Positions 8,856 to 17,481 of a stretch of DNA of 64,000 nt are shown here, in pieces. Under the pieces are notes generated by a model that saw only the letters and a list, made by a program, of their open reading frames with translations, ran no database searches and was not told the DNA's origin. Source of the DNA: Acidaminobacter sp. JC074 (GTDB lineage: Bacteria; Bacillota; Clostridia; Peptostreptococcales; Acidaminobacteraceae); assembly GCF_022496765.1 (NCBI RefSeq), contig NZ_VANV01000005.1, forward strand, positions 62,001-126,000. Direction: 5' to 3'. Numbering within the stretch: position 1 is the first letter of the stretch; each line of letters begins with the position of its first letter. Made by a program: the position numbers and the translations under genes.

Positions 8856-9281
8856 TTAACCCTTCCCTACTTTTTTCATCAACTCTATGAGTTGTAACAT
8901 TTCATCTTCTGTCATATGTGAAAAAGAGTCGTTCATGGCAATCATATGTTTTGAAATGATTTCATTCCAAAAGTCTACGCCTTGATCTGTTAACTCTATG
9001 TAGATCCTTCTTCTATCCTCTTGACATCTTACACGTTTGATATAGTCTTTCTTTTCTAACTTATCAATGACATAAGTCATAGTACCAGAGGTCATGTCTA
9101 TCTTAGAACCAATCTCCTGAATGGTCATGGGACCATTGGCATCTAAAGCAAATAGAACAAAGAACTCAGTTTCATGAATGCCTAATGCTTTAAAGTGTGG
9201 CGCCATTTTATGTGTGATTGAAGACATCATCTTATTCAGTACAATCATAAACTTAATAGATGGATCTTGACGGTAATTCAT
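8856..9281 (-). CDS. MarR family regulator, MhqR-like
   Basis: The 141-aa protein has the winged helix of MarR regulators: FFVLFALDANGPMTIQEIGSKIDMTSGTMTYVIDKLEKKDYIKRVRCQEDRRRIYIELT. It heads the azoR-pirin-dioxygenase operon. Palindromes of one type (TCTTGAnnTCAAGA) surround its promoter and recur before azoR, so it most probably represses itself and the operon. In Bacillus, MhqR with nearly the same operator controls azoreductases and dioxygenases against quinones and catechols; function here is inferred from that likeness. The ligand or redox trigger is unknown. Confidence 0.85.
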   Translation of the reverse strand: MNYRQDPSIKFMIVLNKMMSSITHKMAPHFKALGIHETEFFVLFALDANGPMTIQEIGSKIDMTSGTMTYVIDKLEKKDYIKRVRCQEDRRRIYIELTDQGVDFWNEIISKHMIAMNDSFSHMTEDEMLQLIELMKKVGKG

Positions 9282-9295
9282 AACAACCTCTTTTC

Positions 9296-9359
9296 TCTTG
9301 ATTTCAAGATAATTATATCCAAGATATATCTTCTTGTCAAGTATCTTGAAATTAAGATA
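9296..9359 (-). promoter_or_regulatory. Consensus promoter of marR-azoR operon with flanking operators
   Basis: Minus-strand TTGACA (9335-9340) and TATAAT (9312-9317) are separated by exactly 17 bp. TCTTGATTTCAAGA (9296-9309) lies on the start-site side and TATCTTGAAATTAAGATA (9342-9359) overlaps the upstream side of the -35. AAGATATATCTT (9321-9332) sits in the spacer. A repressor bound here would block RNA polymerase. Confidence 0.8.
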
Positions 9360-9361
9360 TT

Positions 9362-9390
9362 ATAAAAAAAGAATAGAACACATCCGTGTC
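9362..9390 (-). terminator. Terminator after the GNAT gene
   Basis: On the minus strand GGACAC-GGAT-GTGTTC is followed by TATTCTTTTTTTAT, directly after the acetyltransferase stop. Confidence 0.65.
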
Positions 9391-9828
9391 CTACTCATCT
9401 ATGATTTTTTCCATATGAACCATCTTTGATTCATAACCCAGTTTTTCGTTTAATAAAAGCATCTTTTTGTTCTTAGAATGAACCGTCGTCTTAATCTTTC
9501 TAATCTCATTTTCTCTACACCAATGCTCCAGCTGAAGCTTTAATTCTGTACCAACACTTTTTTGTCTGATGGATTCATCTACATATAGAGATAAAATCAT
9601 GACGTCTTGGTCTTGTTTTTCGGCCCAAATAAAACCAAGTATAACCTGATCTTTCGCTATGCAAATATAAGCCTCTTTATCCTTCATACGCGCAATGGTT
9701 TCGGCAATTTCTTCTTCTGTTGGTATATAATCTGGTATCCAGATTCTCGGTGTTTCATTATGCCATTTGGCAATATTGTATAATACTTCATCATTTATGT
9801 GATCTGTATCTATTCTAATATAATCCAT
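9391..9828 (-). CDS. GNAT family N-acetyltransferase
   Basis: The 145-aa protein has the GNAT core: ICIAKDQVILGFIWAEK (beta strands), LYVDESIRQKSVGTELKLQLEHW (the Q/RxxGxG/A acetyl-CoA loop, here QKSVGT) and the C-terminal LLNEKLGYE. It probably acetylates an amine of a small molecule or protein; the acceptor is unknown. Its ATG directly follows the stop of the upstream methyltransferase gene (TAAATG), so the two are coupled. A terminator follows. Confidence 0.78.
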   Translation of the reverse strand: MDYIRIDTDHINDEVLYNIAKWHNETPRIWIPDYIPTEEEIAETIARMKDKEAYICIAKDQVILGFIWAEKQDQDVMILSLYVDESIRQKSVGTELKLQLEHWCRENEIRKIKTTVHSKNKKMLLLNEKLGYESKMVHMEKIIDE

Positions 9829-11001
9829 TTAGTCCTCTAATCTCTTAGTAAACTCTTCACCTAAAGCTTGTTCAATGTAAGGTTTGATATGCCAGAAGTT
9901 TGCAAACTCTTTATACTCTTTAACAGCATCTGTGTTTATATTACCAGTCTTGTAAGCTCTTAATAATATATTTTTAGGCGTATGCTCCATATCGATAAAC
10001 TCAAGGACCTGGGTATTATAACCCATAATATCTAAAACATTCGCCCGAATAGAGTCTGTAATTAAAGAAGATAATCTTTCCTTGATAAGGCCATGCTTTT
10101 CCATGGTCTCCATAAGAGGATTATGAATCTTCTTAAAGAGTTCATGCTGACAACATGGTACAGCTAAAATAACATCTGCATCCCATGTAATGGCTTTCAC
10201 AAGGGATTCATCTGTAGCCGTATCACATGCATGTAATGACACCACCATATCAACCTTTTTTAAACCAGTGAAGTTTTTAATATCTCCCTGCACAAAGTGA
10301 AGGTCTTTGTAGTTTAAACTTTTAGCAAGCTTTGAACAGTGCTCAATGACATCTGCCTTTAAGTCTAAGCCAATAATATCAATGTCAAGTTTCTTGATTT
10401 CTACTAAATAGTAATATAAAGCAAAAGTCAAATAAGCCTTACCACATCCAAAATCAACAATTTGAATTTTTCTAGATGTATCTAAATGAGGCACACAATC
10501 TGATACCATCTCTAGATAACGGTTGATCTGTCTAAACTTATCGTACTTCTTATTGATAACCTTACCCTTTTCCGTCATAACACCTAAGGCATGTAGGAAG
10601 TTGCATGGTTTGTTTTCTTCAATGATATAATTTTTTTTCCTATTGTGTGATAAATCGAAAGTATTTCTTGAAGGTGCCTTCTGTAAAATTTTTGCTACAC
10701 CTTTTTTACTAACAAGTACTTGATAGTCAGCATCTATGGTATAAATCATAGCCTGTTTGAAATAAGTTTTAATTAAACCAAAAGCGATATCAATGGCTTG
10801 TACATTGTTTAAATTCTCATGTTTTACTTTTTTATCATACTCATATTCAAACTGTAAAACACGCTCATTTTTTATAACCACCGGCTTTATTTTCAGCTTG
10901 TTAAACTCCTTATCTACGCCCTTTCTCACATTAGAAAAAACAGCATAGATAATTTTTTCATTGTTTATGACTTCCTCTAATATATTAAATACTTTTTCCA
11001 C
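9829..11001 (-). CDS. Class I SAM-dependent methyltransferase, METTL25/TRM13-like
   Basis: The 390-aa protein has an N-terminal region of unknown fold (about 1-140) followed by a Rossmann methyltransferase domain. Motif I is IVDFGCGKAYLTFALYYYL, motif II DIIGLDLKADVIEHC, motif IV VSLHACDTATDESL, and the VPCCQHEL stretch is typical of the Methyltransf_32 (METTL25-like) group. Substrate unknown; RNA or protein is possible. I chose the GTG at 11001 because AGAGGTG precedes it; a TTG at 11016 lacks a site. It is coupled to the GNAT gene. Confidence 0.75.
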   Translation of the reverse strand: MEKVFNILEEVINNEKIIYAVFSNVRKGVDKEFNKLKIKPVVIKNERVLQFEYEYDKKVKHENLNNVQAIDIAFGLIKTYFKQAMIYTIDADYQVLVSKKGVAKILQKAPSRNTFDLSHNRKKNYIIEENKPCNFLHALGVMTEKGKVINKKYDKFRQINRYLEMVSDCVPHLDTSRKIQIVDFGCGKAYLTFALYYYLVEIKKLDIDIIGLDLKADVIEHCSKLAKSLNYKDLHFVQGDIKNFTGLKKVDMVVSLHACDTATDESLVKAITWDADVILAVPCCQHELFKKIHNPLMETMEKHGLIKERLSSLITDSIRANVLDIMGYNTQVLEFIDMEHTPKNILLRAYKTGNINTDAVKEYKEFANFWHIKPYIEQALGEEFTKRLED

Positions 11002-11040
11002 TTTCCACCTCTTCAATAGATATCTTTACTTCATAGTACA

Positions 11041-11829
11041 CTATTTTTCAATATTGTTCACATACTTAATAAAATGTTTATAAAAACCTCTCGGCTTGTA
11101 GTTTTGATCATACTTTATCGTCTTAAGAGAATATCCCTTTTTCAACATGCCCTTAGAGTATATGGCATGAACAGGGCAATTGTAAACACATCTTAAGCAC
11201 ATAATGCAGTTTTGACCGAAATTTATCTGATCATCTATGTTATTCATGGGACAATTATTCACACAGGTCTTACAGTTAATACAATAGTCTGCTACTTTAA
11301 AGTATTTATAATAGGACTCTGAACCAGGACCACTTTGCATGTCATGAATTTTGTTAAACAATGAAACCAATAAAGTATTGGAATCAAATCTTCTTATCAT
11401 ACCCTCTTTTATTTCTTTAGCAGCATGACTAATCTTCTTTTTTGCTGCATGATACAGCATAGCCTTTAACGGATCTGGATAGTCCACAAGAAAGTTTGCA
11501 GGCATGACCACAAGCCTATCATACAACACTTTGTAGCCTTTTTGCTCTAAAATTTCTATTAATTTAAAAGAGGCGTAATAATTCAAGCGAATATGATCCG
11601 CCCCATTTCTTATGATGTGAACTTTCTTTGATGATTCTGGTAAAGACCTTGCAAAGTCCAAGACTATCTTGGGTACACCAAATCCATGAACCGGATACAA
11701 AAAGATAAGTTCCTCTTCCAGATCAAAATCTTTCTCAATATTGTAGACACGACTATCTAAATGCCCATTTAGCATATCTGCTAGTGCCTTTGTGTTCCCT
11801 GTTCCTGAAAAATAATAAATACCATACAT
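11041..11829 (-). CDS. EFR1-type flavodoxin-ferredoxin fusion
   Basis: The protein (262 aa) starts with a flavodoxin-like FMN motif, YFSGTGNTKALADML, and ends with two 4Fe-4S motifs, CINCKTCVNNCPMNN and CIMCLRCVYNCPVHA (about residues 190-235). Such EFR1-family proteins are common in strict anaerobes and are thought to move electrons between flavin and iron-sulfur partners. The ATG at 11829 follows AGAGGTG; the upstream GTG within that site is less likely. It is cytoplasmic, monocistronic or loosely linked to the methyltransferase gene downstream. The specific partner is unknown. Confidence 0.85.
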   Translation of the reverse strand: MYGIYYFSGTGNTKALADMLNGHLDSRVYNIEKDFDLEEELIFLYPVHGFGVPKIVLDFARSLPESSKKVHIIRNGADHIRLNYYASFKLIEILEQKGYKVLYDRLVVMPANFLVDYPDPLKAMLYHAAKKKISHAAKEIKEGMIRRFDSNTLLVSLFNKIHDMQSGPGSESYYKYFKVADYCINCKTCVNNCPMNNIDDQINFGQNCIMCLRCVYNCPVHAIYSKGMLKKGYSLKTIKYDQNYKPRGFYKHFIKYVNNIEK

Positions 11830-11952
11830 AATAATCACCTCTCATTATATTTACACCTTTTGAGAACATTCTAAACGTGTGATTTTTTAAGAAGTAACTA
11901 CTAGTATTTAAGCTTAAGTAGAGATACAATTAAATTTAAAGGGGGAATAGTC

Positions 11953-13341
11953 ATGATATTTAATGATAGAATAAAAAACATGCAAGATGACATGGTGACG
12001 TCTTTACAAGAAATTATTAGATTCAAATCCGTAGAAGGTAAAAAAGATGGCGACATGCCATTTGGTAAAGAGGTACACGATTGTCTGATTTACACACTCA
12101 ATCTAGCTGATAAGCTAGGCTTTAAAACTAAAAACGTTGACAACTATGCAGGTTATGCAGAAATCGGCCAAGGTGATGATTTAATTGGTATATTGGTACA
12201 TCTAGACGTTGTACCTGAAGGCGACGGTTGGGATTATGACCCATACGGTGGAGAAATTGCTGACGGCAAGATATTTGGTAGAGGTACCCTAGATGATAAA
12301 GGACCTGCTATAGCAACACTTTATGCTATGAAAGCACTTTTAGATGAAGGTGTGACACTTAATAAAAGAGTTAGAATCATCTTTGGTCTGAATGAGGAAA
12401 CAGGCTGGGCTGGTATCAATTATTATCTAGAACATGAAGAAACACCATCGCTAGCTTTTACACCAGATGCAGAGTTTCCAGCATGTCATGGCGAAAAAGG
12501 TATTACAGTATTTGAACTGAAAAAAGACTTTAAAGAACTTTTAAATGATGGCGGCGTAGAAGTCCTTTCTATCACAGGTGGTAATGCAGCCAATATGGTA
12601 CCTGATTATGCAGAAGCAAAAATCATTGAAACTTACGACATTGAGCCTATGATCAATGCCTATATGAAGGACAAGGGTGGCAACTTAAAATTAGACAGAA
12701 AAGACGGTGTAACAACCATTCAGTCTACTGGTATTTCAGCTCATGGTTCTACACCTGAGGTTGGTGAAAATGCCATTTCATACTTACTGGACTTTGTAAA
12801 CAACTTAGATGTTAAACTGGGTGACTCATCTAGCTTTATTAGAGGTTATGAAAGAACCATCGGTCTTGATTACAACGGTCAAAGAGCAGGTTGTGGTTTT
12901 GAAGATGAAGATTCAGGTAAACTGACTTTCAACGTTGGTAAGATAGAAATGGACAAGGACAGTGTTAAACTGCTTGTTAATGTTAGATACCCTATTACAA
13001 CACCACTTAAGGTTGTAGAAGACGGCATCAAGAGAACATTTAAGGACATTGGCATGTCTTATAATCTTCTAGACCATATGGCACCAATTTACTTCCCGAA
13101 GGATCATGAGCTTATTGTTAAACTGATGAAGGTTTATCAAGAGCATACTGGCGATATGAGCGAACCAATTACTATGGGTGGTGGTACCTATGCAAGAGCA
13201 ATGAAAAACGCCGTTGCATTTGGTGGCGTATTCCCAGGAGAACCTGAACTGGCTCACCAAAAGAATGAATACATTACAATAGACAACTTAGTAAAACAAT
13301 CGCAAATTTACGCTTCTGCTCTTTATGAGTTGGCCAAATAA
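11953..13341 (+). CDS. pepV: Dipeptidase PepV (M20 metallopeptidase)
   Basis: The 462-aa protein shows the M20 zinc sites of PepV: HLDVVPEGDGWDYDP, GRGTLDDKGP (bridging Asp), LNEETGWAGI (catalytic Glu and ligand), FTPDAEFP and, at the C-terminus, GGTYARAMKNAVAFG. The long PepV insert domain is present, in line with the usual length of about 465-470 aa. It removes the N-terminal residue from dipeptides and some longer peptides in the cytoplasm. GGGGG precedes the ATG. It is a single gene diverging from the EFR1 gene and ending at a terminator. Confidence 0.93.
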   Translation: MIFNDRIKNMQDDMVTSLQEIIRFKSVEGKKDGDMPFGKEVHDCLIYTLNLADKLGFKTKNVDNYAGYAEIGQGDDLIGILVHLDVVPEGDGWDYDPYGGEIADGKIFGRGTLDDKGPAIATLYAMKALLDEGVTLNKRVRIIFGLNEETGWAGINYYLEHEETPSLAFTPDAEFPACHGEKGITVFELKKDFKELLNDGGVEVLSITGGNAANMVPDYAEAKIIETYDIEPMINAYMKDKGGNLKLDRKDGVTTIQSTGISAHGSTPEVGENAISYLLDFVNNLDVKLGDSSSFIRGYERTIGLDYNGQRAGCGFEDEDSGKLTFNVGKIEMDKDSVKLLVNVRYPITTPLKVVEDGIKRTFKDIGMSYNLLDHMAPIYFPKDHELIVKLMKVYQEHTGDMSEPITMGGGTYARAMKNAVAFGGVFPGEPELAHQKNEYITIDNLVKQSQIYASALYELAK

Positions 13342-13351
13342 ATTTCAGACC

Positions 13352-13378
13352 AAAGCACAGACTTAATCTGTGCTTTTT
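13352..13378 (+). terminator. Terminator after pepV
   Basis: AAAGCACAGA-CTTAA-TCTGTGCTTT with five T forms a clean hairpin 10 bp after the pepV stop. Confidence 0.88.
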
Positions 13379-13535
13379 ACTTACCTATTAAGTTAACGAC
13401 AATCTTAACAATCATCTCTTTTTCTTTGGGTTTGCCTTCTGCTATAAAAGTGTCAGAGCGACCAGTGCATCATTTGAAAGTTTCTTTTCTCCCGAAAATG
13501 AATAATACAGACCTTTTTTTCTTAACGAAATACAT
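13377..13535 (-). pseudogene. Small broken ORF with an in-frame TGA, probable gene remnant
   Basis: This gap of about 350 bp holds no intact gene. On the minus strand an ATG at 13535 is preceded by GGAGG and seven T, a strong start. It reads MYFVKKKRSVLFIFGRKETFK, then TGA at 13472-13470, then 31 more codons ending DTFIAEGKPKEKEM and MIVKIVVNLIGK before TAA at 13377-13379. In another frame the middle reads GLYYSFSGEKKLSNDALVALTLL, which looks at least as protein-like. A frameshifted remnant is therefore more likely than recoding. I do not recognise the family. Confidence 0.3.
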
Positions 13536-13695
13536 AAAAAAACCTCCATTATCATAGTATTGACAACCTGTTAGACTTATATGTCTATTTGCATCTCAGG
13601 TTAAAATATCTATAATAACTTCGGTTAACTTATTAATATCTATCATTATATTTATCTATATACGAATTATATTGCAAAACAGTGAACACTCGTGA

Positions 13696-14310
13696 TTATT
13701 CGTAGTATTTTACATAGTATATTGCAAGTTGCGTACGGTCTCTTAAGTCTAGCTTATCTAGCAGCTGTGAGATGTAATTTCTAATGGTACCTTCCGATAA
13801 AAAGAGCTCCCCTGATATCTCTTTATTATTAAGACCTGAACCAATGCACTTGAGGATACTAAATTCCTTTGGTGTCAAACTTACACATTCATCTCTTTCT
13901 TTTGCTATTGGCTTTTTTAGAAGAGCTGATTTAACGGTTGTATCAAAGACCACTTGACCTGCCATAACGGACTGAATACTTTTATAGATTTCTTTGATGC
14001 CCCTAGACTTCAGAATGTACCCATCTGCACCGTGTGTAATGCATTCATAAATATACTCATGATCTGTAAAAGTCGTTAGAACAAGAACCTTTACATTCAT
14101 GTCCTCAACCTTCTTGGTAAGTTCTACTCCATCCATTACAGGCATTCTTATATCTGTCAGGAGTAAATCTACTTGATTACCTTTTAAGAAGTCATATGCT
14201 TCTTTACCATTTTCAAAAGTTCCAAGTAATTCTATGTCATCATACATACCAAACATCATGGTCAAACTTTCTCTAATAAGCGCATCATCTTCAGCTATAA
14301 TAATTCGCAT
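13696..14310 (-). CDS. Response regulator, NarL/LuxR family (DesR/YvfU-like)
   Basis: The 204-aa protein has a receiver domain with acidic pocket EDD (7-9), phospho-acceptor Asp 53 in LLTDIRMPVMDG and Lys in GYILKSRGI. The C-terminal LuxR helix-turn-helix reads LTPKEFSILKCIGSGLNNKEISGELFLSEGTIRNYISQLLDKLDLRDRTQLA. It follows its kinase gene by two bases and is the last of five genes ABC-permease-permease-kinase-regulator, as in B. subtilis yvfRSTU. It likely controls its own operon through the palindrome at 18488-18507. Confidence 0.9.
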   Translation of the reverse strand: MRIIIAEDDALIRESLTMMFGMYDDIELLGTFENGKEAYDFLKGNQVDLLLTDIRMPVMDGVELTKKVEDMNVKVLVLTTFTDHEYIYECITHGADGYILKSRGIKEIYKSIQSVMAGQVVFDTTVKSALLKKPIAKERDECVSLTPKEFSILKCIGSGLNNKEISGELFLSEGTIRNYISQLLDKLDLRDRTQLAIYYVKYYE

Positions 14311-14312
14311 CT

Positions 14313-15362
14313 TTACCCCCTTTTAATATACATGACAAGATTAAAGCCATTATCATAGTGATAAGATAAAATACCACCAACACCTTGTAACCTATGTCTC
14401 ATACCAGAAAGACCGAGTCCTTCTGAAACTTCTACAATCTCTTTACCATCGTCAGCAACTGTTAATCTGATATACACATCATTGACTTCTAGACTGACTT
14501 TCACTTCACTGGCTTTAGAATATTTCATCACATTGGTCAGTGCTTCTTTTAAGTTCATAATCAAAACCACATATACATGGGTAGGTATAGAGTTAACATC
14601 ACCTTTATAATCATACTTAATCTGACAGAATGAAAAGTTATCAACCACCTCTATAAAAGATGAAAAACCGACTTTATCATAAGTAGACATATCATGTACG
14701 GTTTCTCTCACCATATCTATACCATCTTTTAACTGGTCATAAGCCTTATTAAGAAATTGATCCTTAATTTCTCTATCCTCCATGACAATAGATGTTTCAA
14801 GGGCCATCAAGGTCCCCATGAGCTGGTGACCGACCTTATCATGGATGTCTCTTGCAATACGATTTCTCTCGTGAACTTCTGTAAGCATGACAATTTCTTC
14901 TTGTGAATCCATCAGCTCCTTCTTTGCATCTTCTAAATCATAACGGAGTTTTCTTTCACTATCTAACTTGTTAGTCAGTTGAACTTTTGTTTCTTCATAA
15001 ACATTTTTATAATATCTGATACCAAACACAATAGGAATAAGTCCTACTAAAAAGAATGCTTTTAAGTATAAGGATAATAAAATAGCCATCATAACAACAA
15101 GGATTTGAAGCCGTTTTTGATAGTTCACCGAAACAAGAGATGAGACAATCAAGACAAGTGATGGATAAAAATAAACGCCTATAAATGAAACCATTATCAT
15201 TAATACATTGATGTATTTAATATCCTTCAGTCTTATGGTCAGAACAACCAGGCAAAGCCCAGACACAAGAATAAATACTTGTTCAGGGCTTATCATCTTA
15301 TCAGTATTATAATGTAAAATTATTTCTATAATAAAAAACCAAATACTTATTAAATAACTCAT
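14313..15362 (-). CDS. DesK-type sensor histidine kinase
   Basis: A 349-aa kinase with about four to six membrane helices in the first 120 residues and little extracellular sequence. A coiled linker (about 120-160) leads to the HisKA_3 motif RNRIARDIHDKVGHQLMGTL with phospho-acceptor His 174, then an ATPase domain ending VADDGKEI and GLGLSGMRHRLQGVGG. Kinases of this kind often sense the membrane or their own ABC transporter. It is placed between the permeases and its response regulator. Confidence 0.9.
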   Translation of the reverse strand: MSYLISIWFFIIEIILHYNTDKMISPEQVFILVSGLCLVVLTIRLKDIKYINVLMIMVSFIGVYFYPSLVLIVSSLVSVNYQKRLQILVVMMAILLSLYLKAFFLVGLIPIVFGIRYYKNVYEETKVQLTNKLDSERKLRYDLEDAKKELMDSQEEIVMLTEVHERNRIARDIHDKVGHQLMGTLMALETSIVMEDREIKDQFLNKAYDQLKDGIDMVRETVHDMSTYDKVGFSSFIEVVDNFSFCQIKYDYKGDVNSIPTHVYVVLIMNLKEALTNVMKYSKASEVKVSLEVNDVYIRLTVADDGKEIVEVSEGLGLSGMRHRLQGVGGILSYHYDNGFNLVMYIKRG

Positions 15363-15373
15363 AATTAATTATA

Positions 15374-16423
15374 TCACTTATTTGATAGACTCACACGTTT
15401 TGTTGAACCCATGATAAACAAAATCAAGGTCATAGCAGCAAGTGCACCTAAGTAAGGTAGAGTCGCGTCAATCCTTTCACTAATAGCCAGTTCTCTTATG
15501 ATCTCTCCAGTCCAGTAGGTCGGTAGAAATCTTGACATATATTGCATGAAGCTTGGCATGATGCTCACCGGCCAGAAGCAGCCTCCTAACATAGACATAA
15601 CCATGATAAAGAGTGTTGTAAAAGAGTGTGTGTGTTTGTAATTGTCTGCCACTAACAATCCTATAAAGGCGACCAATAAAATCAAAATTGAAAAGACGAC
15701 AATTACCATAAACATAGGGACAATCTCTGGACCGAACTCAATATCTAACATAAACATATTAACAAGGAAAAATGATGCAATAAGAATCATAATCACCAGT
15801 AAAAAGGCAAACAACTGCTGGGCTATATAGTGACTCTGCTTAATTGGACTTACAAGGACTCTTTGGATTCTATTTTCATGTTTGTCTCTTTCTAATTGTC
15901 TGACGAGTGTACTTGCTAAATACATGATAGACATCATCAAAATACCAATGGTATCAGATAACCTTTCAATGCTTGAAAAGTCCTTTTGGGCTAGCTGAAC
16001 GTCTTTAACACCACCCTGTTTTATATCATCAAAGTTTTCTATGCCCCTCATGATGTTGATACGGTTATTTATAGTGGCTATGGTCCCCTGGTTACCACCA
16101 TAATCATCGACCATTTCCATCTCTATTTTTGTCTTGTCATCTTGACTAAAGCCTTTAGGAATGTATAAACTCATTTGAATGGTCTTATTGGATAAGGCTT
16201 CAAGTATTTCAGACTTATCCAAGTGAACAATTTGAATGGATTCAAGGTCAGAATAAAGCCACTTTGACTCACTTGTTTGATCTTCATCAACCAGTCCCAT
16301 TGTAATTTGTCCTGTATAAGAAGACGTACCTACAAGCATGGTTAATAAGGCAACTGTTACTATGGCAATAAAAGTCGACTTGTGAATCAAAAATCTTTTA
16401 AATTGTAATAGAGTTATCTTCAT
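15374..16423 (-). CDS. ABC-2 type exporter permease
   Basis: The 349-aa protein has one N-terminal helix (FIAIVTVALLTMLVGTSSY region), a long outside loop to about residue 160, then five membrane segments, the ABC2_membrane_3 layout. The loop contains LYIPKGFSQDD, typical of the family. It overlaps the preceding permease gene by four bases, and the pair should form one export channel with the ATPase encoded first. Cargo unknown; peptide, lipid or drug export is usual for systems coupled to DesK/DesR-like regulators. Confidence 0.85.
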   Translation of the reverse strand: MKITLLQFKRFLIHKSTFIAIVTVALLTMLVGTSSYTGQITMGLVDEDQTSESKWLYSDLESIQIVHLDKSEILEALSNKTIQMSLYIPKGFSQDDKTKIEMEMVDDYGGNQGTIATINNRINIMRGIENFDDIKQGGVKDVQLAQKDFSSIERLSDTIGILMMSIMYLASTLVRQLERDKHENRIQRVLVSPIKQSHYIAQQLFAFLLVIMILIASFFLVNMFMLDIEFGPEIVPMFMVIVVFSILILLVAFIGLLVADNYKHTHSFTTLFIMVMSMLGGCFWPVSIMPSFMQYMSRFLPTYWTGEIIRELAISERIDATLPYLGALAAMTLILFIMGSTKRVSLSNK

Positions 16424-17478
16424 TTTGCCACCTGCTTTACCTGATACATGAGTCCAAGGGTTGACAATACAACCAAAATCACCATATAAATCATACTTAT
16501 TCTTATAGGCTCAGCCGCGCCTGTAAAGTTAAGGGCAAAAGCCATTTCATGAAACCTAAAGTTTGGAATAAACTTTTGAACCATCAAAAATATTTCCGAA
16601 CTTGAATCTATCTTAAAATAACCACCTGATGCAGCCGTTAAGGCAGGCACCAGCATATTGACCATTGAGTTTGCCTTGTTTTCATCTTGTACAATACTGG
16701 CTATGATCATACCAATGTTGGATCCAATCAATGAAAAACCAGCAATCATGAGCGTTAAGATTAGATAGTTGTCTGTCCATCTAGCCCCATATACAAACTT
16801 GGAAAAAAATACGATCACATAACCTTGAACAAGCATCAAGATCATGACACTTAAAGATATGCCTAAAAATGTCTGCCATTGAGGAATTGGTGCTACTCTC
16901 AATCTTAAGCCTCTGTAGTCTCTTATCTCATAGGACATCAAACTTGTACCGTAGCCTAAAGAATACATGAGTACCATAGCCAGCATGGTAACCGAATAAT
17001 ATTCCATGGCTGTTGGCGCAATAGAATGAAAATCCCTAGAATTAACCAGAATGTTTTCACTGACCTCTTTAAACTCAATATCTGGATTGATGCTTAAGGC
17101 ATCGTAAGCTATCAAGAATTCATTTAAAACCTGCGAAACGATGCCTGCACTTGTTTTTCTATAACTTGACTTTGTAATGGAAACTTCATCCTTCGTTCTT
17201 ACAATTGCAGAATAGTGTCTAAGCTCATCAGAAGAAGGCTCTTCTGATACCTTAACAACTTCTATATCTGCGTTTTCAAAAGTCTCGATTAAGGCCTCTG
17301 ACAGTTGACTTTCATCCGATAAAAGTAAGACCTTCACATCAAAGTCACTCACCCCCATATTGCCACCTAAGGCCATACCAAGTATAAGGATAAAGATGAT
17401 TGGTGAAACAACGAGGGATATAAAAGAGCCAATGTCTTTGGTATATGTTTTTAAATATCTTATCATCACTTTAAACAT
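16420..17478 (-). CDS. ABC-2 type exporter permease
   Basis: The 352-aa partner of the downstream permease, with the same layout: N-terminal helix (FISLVVSPIIFILILGMALGG region), outside loop, then five helices with GSNIGMIIASIVQDENKANSM and a final MIYMVILVVLSTLGLMYQV. A GGGGG site precedes the ATG. It lies three bases after the ATPase gene. Two different half-size permeases suggest a heterodimeric channel. Confidence 0.85.
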   Translation of the reverse strand: MFKVMIRYLKTYTKDIGSFISLVVSPIIFILILGMALGGNMGVSDFDVKVLLLSDESQLSEALIETFENADIEVVKVSEEPSSDELRHYSAIVRTKDEVSITKSSYRKTSAGIVSQVLNEFLIAYDALSINPDIEFKEVSENILVNSRDFHSIAPTAMEYYSVTMLAMVLMYSLGYGTSLMSYEIRDYRGLRLRVAPIPQWQTFLGISLSVMILMLVQGYVIVFFSKFVYGARWTDNYLILTLMIAGFSLIGSNIGMIIASIVQDENKANSMVNMLVPALTAASGGYFKIDSSSEIFLMVQKFIPNFRFHEMAFALNFTGAAEPIRISMIYMVILVVLSTLGLMYQVKQVAK

Positions 17479-17481
17479 AAA

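Noticed and set aside
11881-11952. Short palindromes (TTAAGCTTAA) before pepV
   Set aside because: Low-complexity AT sequence with no promoter-linked position that could be defined.
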